Below are positions 49,201-59,488 of a DNA stretch of 64,000 nucleotides, piece after piece. Source of the DNA: Epiperipatus broadwayi (lineage: Eukaryota; Onychophora; Udeonychophora; Euonychophora; Peripatidae). The stretch covers positions 5,608,834-5,672,833 of the forward strand of contig JAQFVV010006270.1 in assembly GCA_028023455.1 (NCBI GenBank). The letters are read 5' to 3'. The translations under genes were made by a program, and so were the position numbers. The notes beneath the pieces are model-generated. The model ran no database searches. It was not told where the DNA came from and worked only from the letters and a program-made list of their open reading frames with translations. Position 1 is the first letter of the stretch. The number at the start of each line of letters is the position of its first letter.

Positions 49201-49771
49201 GATTAAACCACCAAACATCACATGATCACCATTTTTTATGCTTGCTCATAACTCAGTGATTACTCTGGCTTGCACTGAGTGGCACTACTGTATGGAGAGT
49301 TTTGCCTGTTTTAATAACAGTTATGAGCAAGCATAAGAAATGGTGATCATGTGATATTTGGTGGTTTAATACCAATCCTGCCTAGTAGGATAGTGGTGGC
49401 TATGGTTATTAAACAACCAAAGACATCAAAATGTATGAGTACTGAACTGAGTTCAGACCTATATGACTATATAAGCTAATGAGCTTAGATTGAAAATATT
49501 ATTGTGTTTTCAATTTTGTTCTCATAGAGTTTTGTAGTTAAGTAGAGATAAAAGATCGCTGCTAGAGGGTTGCATTAGATCCTAAGATCTAAGTGCAGTG
49601 CTCTCAGATACAAGGCTCCTCACTGATGAAGGCCACAAGCCAGAAACTAGTCTGGGGATATTGGATGAGTAGGCACTAGATAGGGATTTTATGCACAAGC
49701 CTTCTGGCATCCATTGATTACTCTGGCTTGCACTGAATGTCACTACTGTATGGAGAGTTTTGCCTGTTTTC
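49201..49771 (+). mobile_element. Hammerhead-type retroposon, family 1, copy C (fullest)
   Basis: ATTATAATTT flanks it (49,191-49,200 and 49,772-49,781), a probable 10-base target duplication. Order inside: the unit 5' end inverted (CCACCAAACATCACATGATC), a 3' end in sense (GATTACTCTGGC to TTTTGCCTGTTTTAATAA), then a complete unit. The unit runs CAGTTATGAGCAAGCATAAG, GATCATGTGAT, CCAATCCTGCC, ribozyme, GCACTAGATAGGGATTTT, TTTTGCCTG. The 3'-end-to-5'-end join near 49,317 shows head-to-tail linkage. The unit is about 450 bp with no ORF. Confidence 0.8.
49608..49666 (+). ncRNA. Type-I hammerhead ribozyme motif, family 1 (copy C)
   Basis: Core CTGATGA (49,623-49,629) is followed by stem II GGC/GCC with loop CACAA, GAAA (49,643-49,646), palindromic stem III ACTAGT and a cleavable C at 49,652. 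Stem I is six continuous pairs, TCCTCA (49,617-49,622) with TGGGGA, then an internal loop, then ATACAA with TTGGAT (five of six pairs). The internal loop of stem I facing loop II is the arrangement used for tertiary contacts in natural type-I hammerheads. An A-A mismatch opens stem II. Confidence 0.7.
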
Positions 49772-50949
49772 ATTATAATTTAATATTAACAATTTTTAAT
49801 TAGTGATCAATTTGCAGGAGTTATATTGAATAGTCATTTTTTTATCGATGGAATAATGAATGCATAAAATGAGATGATTAAAATATAAATATTTCCAATT
49901 TTGCTCATTACATAAATGTTTTCCATTTGCTTTTTCAGAATAAATATCGGATCAAGAATGAGAGAATTAGAGAAAATTAATCATCATTTTATAACCTGGC
50001 TAAAACTTGTGTTTATGATCATTTCCTTGAAGAAACATTGTTTGAACAATTTTTGATGAATATGGGTCTTTTGATCATCTATTGGGTTCTGTTCCAGAGA
50101 CCTTTTTCCAAACAAGTTCTATCCTTATAAGGAAGATAGAAAAATAACTACCGATATAACATTTTTATTGCCACTAATTGTAAAATATAGCAATAAATTA
50201 TAGATCGTTTTAGAAAGTCTATGAAATCTACAAGTGGAAAGACCATATAGTCAGAGTTTATCATTATACAAATAACAGAAAAATTGAGACTACTCAAAAG
50301 ATAGAGAAACTTACAAAAATAAAAGCCTAGAATGAAATCAATAAGCATCAGAAAATCAAAGAACGGTCATAGCTTTATGTTTAACAAGAATCTTGCAAAA
50401 AGGGTGGATAATTAATCGTGAGCCTCATTCATGTCTAGAAAATTATAAAAGATCTTATTGAAAAGAAGCAAGGATGTACTAAAGTTGGAAAAGATTGAGA
50501 ATTGTCAATAGGCAGTTCTATATACCAAAAGCAAAATAACTTCTGTATTAGATGCAAAGTATTTTGAATTATTAGGTATTGCATTATGTGTAACAAAGAA
50601 ATTAAATTACAAGAAAAGAACTATATGCCAAAATTATTTAAACTTGGATTAGGTATTAAATTTGACACCTTCAATTATAATAAAGTTCAGTGATGACCTG
50701 ACCTCAATTTTACGTGAATACAAAAAGTCCTATTCACATAAAAAAGGAGAATACTGCACATTCATAAAAGAAGAAAGGTAGATTCAATATCCATGTTGTC
50801 ACATTATAAATAATAGATGTGAATTTATTCTTAATAATGGATAAGTATAAACCTCCCTTAGAATAGGTTTTGGTAAATTATATAGATATTTCATAATTAT
50901 TTTTGATAATAGCCAAATTGTTGCTGTCTGTACTAAACAGAACCCAGAC

Positions 50950-51117
50950 TAAACAGGCAAAAATCTCCACACAGTAGTACCACTCAGTGCAAGCCAGAGT
51001 AATCAATGGATTCCAGAAGGCTTGTGCAAAAAAATCCCCATCTAGTGGAGTTTTGCCTGTTTTAATAAAAGTTCTGAGCAAGCATAAGAAATGGTGATCA
51101 TGTGATGTTTAGTGGTT
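50950..51117. mobile_element. Family 1 fragment with 12-bp target duplication
   Basis: CAGAACCCAGAC flanks it (50,938-50,949 and 51,118-51,129). It holds an inverted piece of the unit 3' half (AACAGGCAAAAATCTCC to CCCATCTAG) joined to a sense 3' end that runs straight into a 5' end (TTTTGCCTGTTTTAATAAAAGTTCTGAGC to GTGATGTTTAGTGG). The ribozyme itself is absent. Confidence 0.78.
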
Positions 51118-51239
51118 CAGAACCCAGACCGTCAGTTTTTACTAAAATGGATGTCCTACCACTAGTTCCCCACATTATCTGTCAAAGACTTCTGGAATGC
51201 ACATAATTTTTCTACAACAAGAATTCTAATGGAAGAATT

Positions 51240-51960
51240 AAAGTTATATCATGATCATCTGAAAACTGTAGTCAAAGGCTTGTTTTACGACTACATATGG
51301 TATCCAAAGCTGAATGAAGATGTGAAAATTATATTGGGAGAACTGATAATTGTCATTATAAAGCACAGTTGCCTAGTAAAGTATATCTCATAGCCACATG
51401 CTATTAGATCTAAATGATGAGTACATTACTGGGTTGTTAAAGCATAATAGGATCTGTGGAGAAAAGATGATCTGTTCAAAAGATGATGCTTAATTGGATT
51501 AAAGCACTTTTGATTTCCAAATTATTGATGCATTTCAATAATGATTTAGTAATAAGCACCATCATCATTACATTATGGAGAAAGACCAATTGCCTGTGCA
51601 TTGATATCATTGTCAAAAGCAGAGGTAAATTGCAGTCTCATTGACAAAGAAGTATTGACAATCATATTTGGTGTTAAATAAATTTCACAATATATGGCAG
51701 ATTTTAAAAATAGTTATGGATCATAAACCTTTGCTAGATAGATTTTCATTGAAACTATTACTGAAATCATTCAAGGCAACATAATACATTGGTATGGTTT
51801 ACTATCTACATATAATTACAATCTAACATATAAAAAGGATAATTTGCATATAATTACAATCTAACATATAAAAAGGATAATTTGATCAAACATGCACATG
51901 CATTATCCAGAATGCTAGGCATGACAGAACCATACAAAAATATAAAAAGGGTCACCAATA
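51240..51960 (+). pseudogene. Decayed Ty3/Gypsy retrotransposon pol fragments
   Basis: Two pol pieces are recognisable. Near 51,250-51,370 is an integrase zinc-binding N-terminus (HDHLKTVVKG, YIWYPKLNEDVK, then HSC where the Cys pair would stand). Near 51,585-51,920 is RNase H (RPIACA, LSKAEVNCSLIDKEV, DHKPL, YNLTYKKDN, HALSRML). Stops and frameshifts are frequent. The order is reversed from the normal RT-RNase H-integrase order, which suggests rearrangement or two overlapping remnants. A 38-bp duplication (51,810-51,885) repeats the YNLTYKKDN coding stretch. Confidence 0.72.
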
Positions 51961-52639
51961 TATAGAGGTATTTTAGCCTGGATCAAGAATGACAATGTAT
52001 ACTATATATGATACAGTGGGTTAACAAGGGATACACACATGTCTTCCTAACTTACTTTCCCTTTTATTTTTTTAAATATGCACAAACAATTTTCACTTTT
52101 AAAAGGTATGTACTTATGGAATAAAGAGTATTAATTTCATATTGAGAGAATAATTCTGGAATTAATACATCAAAGACACTTCAGGATTACTTGAACTAAT
52201 CAGTATAATCTAATTACCAAAATAAAAAATTATATAAAACTTTATGTTATGCCAAAGAATCTCAAATTGTCTAGAATGAATTTGATATCCTAGGCGTGAA
52301 ACATCAATCTATTCAATAAAAGTAATTTTCTAGTGATCATAAATACATACTCTAGAGAGGCTGAATATTGGATCATATTTTTTATAATACAAATTTTGAG
52401 GAATAATAGGAAATAAAAATTTTGCTTATTTAGAATTATGTAAACGCTTAGTTTCTGCTAATGAAATTGGATTTAAATTAAATAAATTTGTAAAATATTT
52501 ACAGGAATGAAAGATAAATTATGTAAAGACTGCTTTATTATGTGAAATTAAATGATGTAGCAAAAAAAAATTGTGTAACAATTAAGACTTTAAGGCTGAT
52601 ATTCAAGAACCAATATTAATATTTTTTATTATTAATTTA

Positions 52640-53035
52640 TTAGACTAGAGATTATCCACTTAATGAATAATATTTCTGAAGTGTAATTTTCACCACACTA
52701 TACTGACCCCAGGTAGGGACTGGTTTCTATTCACTTTTAACACCTTGTGGTGTGATGTAATATAAACATATGACCAAAGATGTGAAAAATATGTTTGATC
52801 CCCAAGATTCCCATTTTGTGCTAAACCCGCACTCATCAATTGGCCCAGATCACAATCACTTAACACATCTTTATCATTGTTTAGCATATATAGATAGCCT
52901 ACTAATTGATAAATGCCAAACTTTCTTCTCTAACAACTTTGACATGAACCACTTAATGGAAGTATATTAATAATTTTTATTAGTCATTCAACTAGAGATT
53001 ATCCACTTAATAAATAATGTTTCTGTAGTGGAAAA
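52640..53035 (-). mobile_element. Tandem hammerhead repeat, family 3 relative (347-bp period)
   Basis: ACTAGAGATTATCCACTTAA recurs head to tail (52,644 and 52,991), giving a 347-bp unit, about 1.1 copies. On the minus strand near 52,808-52,850 is a decayed family 3 ribozyme: TTGATGA for CTGATGA, stem II GTGC/GCAC, and AAAA for GAAA. The ACTAGAGATT block is also in the 404-bp unit at 33 kb. At the right end, inverted CACTACAGAAATATTATT shows partial fold-back. Confidence 0.65.
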
Positions 53036-53435
53036 ATGGTGTAGTGAAAATTACACTACAGAAATATTATTCATCAAGATTCACTGTTTACAGCACTACA
53101 GTATAAGAATTCCATCACAATAATGGCCACAGGAAGTGCAGGAATTATTAATAAATGGGAAGCTATTTCTAATAAGGCATATAAACTTGAGGCAGATGAA
53201 AAAGTTTGTGGTAGAGACAGCCTTAGAAATAGTTAAAATTGGAAATGAACTTGGAAGACATCCAAATCATCTCCAAAAAGACAGTACACTTAATTATGAC
53301 AAATGTGATAGTAAAAATAATTGCACTAATAAATATGTATAAAAAAGATGCACTAAGGATCATAAATCCAATAAAACTGAACTAGAAACTTATAAAATAA
53401 AGTTAAAAGACTAAGAAAGCAGTGAAGGGTAGTTC

Positions 53436-54260
53436 ATTAAAAGTGAAGGAAAAAGAAACCTCCGAGATACCTCCAAGAGTATAAGAGAAAAACTCAAGTT
53501 TTCTGGAATGAGGAAAGGATAAAATGTATGTACTACACTCGCACACATATATGTAGATATATTTTGTATACTAATGGGATAGTAATGTGTTTAAATCAAG
53601 TTGCTAATTAAAAATTATCCCCCAAATTGAGATAATAGTATATTTTAATTAAATTGTTATTTTGAACATAATCAAAAATATCAAATTGTGTTTTACTGTA
53701 AAGAAAGAGAAAAACAACTACAGAAAATGTAGTGAAGTAAATAAAAAGAATTAACTAATTTATAAACTTACTTCCCAGTCAAAATAATAATTACTCCAGT
53801 AACATTAAACTTTAGCAAACTCTCCATACAGTGGTGCCACCAAGTTCAAGCCATGGTAATCAATGAATGCAAAAAGATTTATGCATAAAATCTCTATCTA
53901 GTGCCTATTTATCCAATATCCCCAAACTAGTTTCTTGCTTATGGCAAAGAGCCTTGGATTTGAGAGAACTTCAATTAGATCTTAGGATCTAATGCAACCC
54001 TCCAGCAGCCACCTTTTACTTATTTAGTTAACTATAAAGCTAGGAAAAACAGGTTTTTCCTCTTACTTTATATATACTCTTGGAGGTATCTTGGAGGTTT
54101 ATTTTTTCCTTCACTTTTAATGAAACACAAGCTAGAAACTAGTCTAGGGATATTGGATCAGTACGCACTAGATAGGGATTTTATGCACAACCTTTTTGCA
54201 TCCATTAATTAGTAAGGCTTGCACTTGATGGCACTAATGTATGAAGAGTTTGCTACTGTT
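53436..54260. mobile_element. Nested fold-back containing two inverted family 1 fragments
   Basis: An outer inverted pair (53,436-53,500 and about 54,056-54,123, CATTAAAAGTGAAGGAAAAA and AGATACCTCCAAGAGTATA) encloses a family 1 copy on the minus strand (53,814-54,040). A second family 1 piece on the plus strand (54,124-54,252) follows. The minus copy has lost CTGATGA by deletion. The plus piece starts just before GAAACTAGTC, at the 3' half of the ribozyme. Neither can cleave. Confidence 0.65.
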
Positions 54261-54835
54261 GTTAACAGTCTGTGTGTGCATATGAAATGGTGATCATGTG
54301 ATGTTTTGGTTTTATGACAATAAACATAATAAAAAATAGGATAGGAAGAAAGACAGAGAAAGAACTATTCATAGGGAGCTGAAAAATTTGTCAGAATCAG
54401 ATTATAAGAGAAGATTTTTGAGCATTAAATAGATCAAATGCCAATAAACAAAGATTGGTTGTTATCATAGAAAAATCTGCTCCAAATCTGCACAGATATT
54501 AATTATCTTGGTAGCCTTAAGGGCATTATAATATTTGCATTATTTATTAACAATTGTTCATGGCTATATAAACTTTAGTGTGCTGTACAAATATTTTTTC
54601 TCTCTGTCTCACATATCATATGTGGGTGTAATAGATTATGAATAATTAGCAGAGGTGTCCAATTTTGTATTACATGAGCAAATAAACATGACTTTTTAAA
54701 AATAAAAAGCAAACATCATTTCCAATTATGTTTTCTATATCATAATGTTTTTTACCAGCCTATTTATTTTTTTCATATGTATAAATAGAATCTGGCATAA
54801 TGAAGGCTAATATTGCAAATAAATAGTACAATGTG

Positions 54836-55615
54836 GTTTGTCTGACCTGAGCCGATAAGGCAAACACTATTAACTGGACAAAAAAATCAGTTTACTTAAC
54901 ATAATGTCATATCTGACTTTGCCTTTAGAAGTGGACTATTCCAGATTCCTTACCTGCTTGTCTAGCATCCAGTTGTGATACAAAGGAATTAAATCCTTCA
55001 CTGGGGTTCATGCACCAAATCTGCATGTTTCCAGTAAGGTAGAGGATCTACCATTAAATAGTCAGCCTTTTGGAGGCAAGGCAGAGAGAGACCAATTGTC
55101 TTCCTGAATGACTGAATCTGTTCTCCAATAAATCTTCTGCCATCAGCAAAGGTATTTCTCTAGTCATTATAGTGACATCCACGCAATGAGGCAAGTCCAC
55201 ATATAAACTGGAAACTGCTACGTCCACAATCAACTCAAGGCAAGCCGTCTACTTGAGCTCACAAGGCAGGCTACTTATTTAGTTGGAAGTGAGTTCCATT
55301 ACTCGGCACGACTACCTCAGCATTCAATTGTATAAACTATGTTTATTCATTTGTTTAACTAAAGGGTGTATATTTTTTGTAACTAATGTACATATTAATT
55401 GTTGAGTAGTTGTCATCATTTATCTGTTGGTTCGGAACCGAACCTGTAAGCCTAACCAAACAACAGATCTGGCGCAGTCGACAGGACTGAACCTGTAAGC
55501 TTAACCAAACACAACAGATCTGGTGCAGTTGACAGGACCGAACCTGTAAGCCTAACCAAACACAACGGATCTGGCGCAGTCGACAGGACCGAACCTGTAA
55601 GCCTAACCAAACGCA
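54836..55615 (+). mobile_element. LTR-like segment with tandem primer-binding sites
   Basis: A GC-richer block leads to AACCTGTAAGCCTAACCAAACAACA followed by TCTGGCGCAGTCGACAGGA, the look of an LTR end plus a tRNA primer-binding site of a Ty3/Gypsy element. That end-plus-site segment is then repeated. Four units of about 50 bases run from 55,437 to 55,615, the last without the site. The 5' limit is uncertain (a composition change near 54,836). No gag or pol follows, so it is a solo or truncated copy. Confidence 0.55.
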
Positions 55616-56047
55616 ACACTTAATAAATTTAATATATGAGTCATTTCCAAATATTTATTCAAACAGTAATATTTTATAAGTACAATTAAGATTAACAGTA
55701 TTTAAATGAATTAAGTATGTTTACTCTAGATTTTCTTCTTCTGAGTCTGTGCCCTGCTCCTTCTCTCATTAAATGTTTTCTTTCCTTTATTAATAGTGTG
55801 TGAGACATTGTGTGAAGCAGTAAATCATTAATTAGATAAACATTTTTAATTGCATGTTAATTAGAAAATGACAGATAGCAATTATTTACTAATTTAAGTA
55901 ACATTTTCCATAATATATATAATAAAATACAGAAAAAATTACTTGGCTTAGACATATAGATGGTGTTTTCATGATATAGCCACATAATGAAATTGAACAT
56001 CATAGATTCTTAGATTATATAAATACTTTTAAATTTATTAAACGAGA

Positions 56048-56122
56048 CTTCTACAGGTGTTTAACCACAAGCTTATGCTCTTTTCTTCCATAGTGTAAGC
56101 TTGTGGATAAACGCCTGTAGAG
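56048..56122. repeat. 27-bp-arm hairpin
   Basis: CTTCTACAGGTGTTTAACCA (56,048 on) and its inverse (to 56,122) form a stem of about 27 pairs with one A-A mismatch, one or two wobbles and a 20-base loop. The size is like a pre-microRNA, but it sits at the edge of a Penelope-like remnant and may be part of a repeat. Confidence 0.7.
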
Positions 56123-56196
56123 GTCCCTACTATCGCATTTTACACACATATTCTCGAGGTTACAGCCTCAGTAAATAATAAATACTTTTAATAAAA

Positions 56197-57603
56197 ATAT
56201 AAATTTTGGAATAAATTTTTTGAAAACAATTGCCCATTTTCTTGATGTTGAAATTATTTATAGTAACAGGATTCTTATTACTATTATATATAGGAAACCC
56301 ATTGATAAGCATTGCTATCTACATTTTTATAGCAACCCTACTAAACATTTAAAGGCTAATATTCCTTACAGTCAATTTTTAAGAATGAGAAGGATTTGTA
56401 GTAATGAGAAATTTCTTCAATAAAATAATAAAATTCTATATGATAGATTAATGAATATGAGGTATCCTAAAATATTGTTGGATAATTCAATAATAAAGTC
56501 TTCAGGAATTGAAAGAAAGGAACTTCTTTCACCTAAAATGGGCAAGAACCAGTTAGATGTTTCACAATTGGTTCTTATTTTTAATAGAGATTTAACAATT
56601 CAAAACAAAGCAAAACTCTTCATACAGTAATGCCATCTTGTGCCAACAAGAGCAATCAGTAGATGCCAGAAGGCTTGTGCATAAAATCCCTATCTAGTGC
56701 CTACTCATCCAATATCCCCAGACTAGTTTCTTGCTTGTGGCCTTCGTGAGTGAGGAGCCTTGGATCTGAGAGCACTGCACCTAGATCTTAGGATCTAATG
56801 CAACCCTCCAGCAGCCATCTTTTAACTCTACTTAACTACAAAACTATGAGAATGAAATTGAAAATGCAATAATATTTTCCAATCCAAGTTCAATAGCTTA
56901 TATAGTCATATGGGTCTGAACTCAACTCAGCACCCATACATTTTGGTGTCTTTGGCTCTTTAACAACCATAGTCACCACTATCCTATTAGGCAGGATTGG
57001 TGTTAAACCACTAAACATCACATGATCACTATCTCATACTAGCACATAATTGTTATTTAGTGGTTTAATAGAGATTTACCTGATATTAACCACATATTGG
57101 AAAAGCATTTTAATATATTAAATTCTACAGATTATTTAAAATCTATTTTTTCCAAACAACCTAAGGTTGTATATCAAAGACATAGATTTCTTAAAGATAT
57201 ACTTATTAATACAAATTTGATTAGAAATTCTGTATCAAAAAAAGGTTGTTATCCATGTGATGGTACAAGATGTTTTATTGTCACAAAAGTGGTCTTAAGC
57301 ACTAGTAATAATAATTTTAAATGGTATATTCCTAATTATGTCATGTGTAAAAGTGTAAATTTAATATATTTAATAGAGCGTAATAGATGTTTAAATCATT
57401 ATATAAGTGAATCATCAAACAGTCTACATGTTAGAATAACTAACCATAGATTCGACATTTTGCATAGGAATGAAGACAACCCGGTATCAAAACATTTTAA
57501 TTTGTCAGATCATTCAATTGATGATTTAAGGGTAATGACATTACAAAATGGTTTTTCATTTCACAAGAGAAAGAAAGCAAAAGGAAAGTGTTTTTTTTTT
57601 TAA
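56197..57603 (+). pseudogene. 5'-truncated Penelope-like retroelement (RT end plus GIY-YIG endonuclease)
   Basis: The first piece (56,197-56,579) is the end of a Penelope-type reverse transcriptase: FLDVEI, YRKPIDKHCYLH, then IPYSQFLRMRRICS, and a linker with MNMRYPK. The second (57,079-57,603) holds the KKGCYPCDGTRC Cys cluster and a GIY-YIG-type domain (LIYLIERNRCLNHYI, NSLHVRITNHR, PVSKHFN). The YIG half reads YIS and parts of the active site look changed. The fingers and the YADD catalytic part of the RT are missing. The frame is the same on both sides of the inserted 484 bases, and only one TAA (56,421-56,423) interrupts it. The element was therefore fairly fresh when a family 1 repeat landed in it. 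Confidence 0.9.
56595..57063 (-). mobile_element. Hammerhead-type retroposon, family 1, copy E inside the Penelope-like ORF
   Basis: TTTAATAGAGATTTA is present on both sides (56,580-56,594 and 57,064-57,078), a 15-base target duplication proved by the interrupted reading frame. The 469-bp body, read on the minus strand, begins CCACTAAATAACAATTATGTG and ends TTTTGCTTTGTTTTGAATTGT, so it gives the true ends of this subfamily. There is no poly-A. The ribozyme (about 56,710-56,770) keeps stem II, GAAA, ACTAGT and the stem I partners, but CTGATGA has become CTCACGA, so it is inactive. Confidence 0.88.
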
Positions 57604-57933
57604 ATTCAAGACCTTATACCCACATGGAATAAACTTAAACATAGGCACTACCACATTTTTAAATTACCTAATTTCCTAATGCATTCTTTTATTATTATTT
57701 TTTTATTATTATTATCTTTGTATGTTTTCATTTATATTCATGGGACTATGGATATACACTTTTGGTTACAATTAATATTTAATTATTATTAATATATATA
57801 TATATTAGTTTGTACTAACTATAATATTTAATTAATACGTATAAGTATTTCAGATTTTTATACAAATATTAATATGAGCACAGACTATTTTTGCATAACC
57901 ACACATTTATTTATTCAGTCATATATATATTGT

Positions 57934-58253
57934 AACCAAAATACAGGCTTATTATGTACCTGTATCAATATATGTAATATACAAGGTATATGAGCACAGA
58001 CTTTTGCATGACCCACAACTCACCACTCTTTCTCATATCACTGATACTCTTGAACACATATATGTCGAAAAGATAGTAAAGATGATAATCTGGACCAACT
58101 GATGATTGCTGGTATTGGTGATTATTTATCTTTTTGACATATATGTGTTCAAGAGTATCAGTGATATGAGATACGGTGGTGAGCGGTAGGTCGTGTGAAA
58201 GTCTGTGCTCATATACCCTATATATTACATATATTGTAACCTTATATTTTGGT
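57934..58253. mobile_element. Fold-back with family 3 ribozyme remnant in the loop
   Basis: Arms of about 110-140 bases (57,966-58,076 and 58,125-58,236, with weaker extension outward) are inverse copies (TATGAGCACAGACTTTTGCATG; CATATCACTGATACTCTTGAACAC). The loop reads GGACCAACTGATGATTGCTGGT then ATTGGTGATTATTTATC. This lines up with the family 3 ribozyme but lacks the second stem II strand, GAAA and stem III. It is a clear relic. Confidence 0.7.
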
Positions 58254-58306
58254 ACAAAATATATAGCTATGCGGAACTAATTAAAATTTCTCTCTATCTT
58301 CTAGGT

Positions 58307-58818
58307 CAGTGGTCTTCAACCTTTTCACACCTGCGGACCGGTAAAAATAAGGATAAGGTTTCGCAGACGGGCAAAAATAAGAATAAGGTTTCGCGGATCG
58401 GCAGAAGTCTATAGATAAATTTTCTTAAAGATGTAACCTGCTTAGCCTTAACTGAACAAAACAACAATTTTAAATATACAAGATGAAATTATATATATAT
58501 GGAGTTTGTATAATAAAAAACTTTTTTTTTTTTTGAATTTTGAATTTTTTTTAGAAAAGTAATAAAAAATGTAATTCTACCCCCCCCCCCCCCCATCAAC
58601 ATCTGTGATAACTAAAAAAACAAATTAATTTATGTATGATTGATTAGATTTTGTTTTCGTTCTGTTTCTTTTTTTTTAATTGGGTAAAAATGAGATGAAA
58701 AAATAAATAAAAATTGTTTATATTAATTAAAAGTTTAAACTCTTATTATTTTATTACAAACTTTCCAGACAGTACGCGGCCCGGCACCGGTTCGCGGACC
58801 AAGGGTTGAAGACTACTG
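58307..58818. mobile_element. hAT-type non-autonomous element
   Basis: The 15-base ends CAGTGGTCTTCAACC and CAGTAGTCTTCAACC (inverse of the right end) differ at one position. The 8-bp flanks TTCTAGGT (58,299-58,306) and TTCTAGAT (58,819-58,826) match at seven of eight. CAGTG-type ends with 8-bp duplications are diagnostic of hAT elements. The 512-bp interior has two adjacent copies of a GCGGACCGGTAAAAATAAG-like segment near the left end and a run of C at about 58,580. No transposase is present. Confidence 0.88.
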
Positions 58819-59445
58819 TTCTAGATGACTTGACTATCACACCTAGTACTTTGTATACTTGACATTTGTATTCAAATTAATTATATGATGAGATTATATA
58901 ATTCCATTTTATTTTTTTGCTTTATATATATATTTTCTCTTTCTTCCTTTTATCTAGTAGTTTTGCTCTGTTTCCAAACACTAAGTTAGGTATACTGTGC
59001 TTAATGAAAACAAATTATTTGTTTTTTCTCTTTAAATAATCCCAGAGATTATTTTGGTTTAATTAAAAGATTTATTTTATTTCTTTTGAATTAGTTTATA
59101 AAATATGATAAGTAATATTTGTCTAAATCGCATGTTTCAATTATTACCCAAATATGATAAGATAAACGCACTTTATTCTTTTTCATTTTTAACAGATATG
59201 TAAATGAGAAGAAATTTAATTGGCTAAGAAACAAAATAGAACTGCGGAGAGATTTTTTTTTTTTTTTTAAGAACTGTTGTAGTAAAAGCTAGTGTAAAAT
59301 AATTACTATTTTATTTTACTGTTAAACATGTAACAAAAACGAAAGCTTTTCTTTTTTTTTTTTAAAAAAAAAAGAGAAAACGTAAAGGAAAGTTAAGTTA
59401 AAATCTTTTAAATAATTTAAATTGCAATATTAACTGTTATTAAAA

Positions 59446-59488
59446 CAGCAAGCATAAAAAATGGTGATCATGTGATGTTTAGCGCAAT
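59446..59488 (+). repeat. Family 1 5'-end fragment
   Basis: AACAGCAAGCATAAAAAATG then GTGATCATGTGATGTTTAG matches the 5' end of the family 1 unit only. It is a truncated or recombined remnant. Confidence 0.7.

Noticed and set aside
49201-49370. A TTAA-flanked piggyBac MITE (TTAAACCACC and GGTGGTTTAA ends)
   Set aside because: Other copies of the same sequence have different 9-15 bp duplications and the TTAA is part of the unit sequence, so this is the family 1 retroposon.
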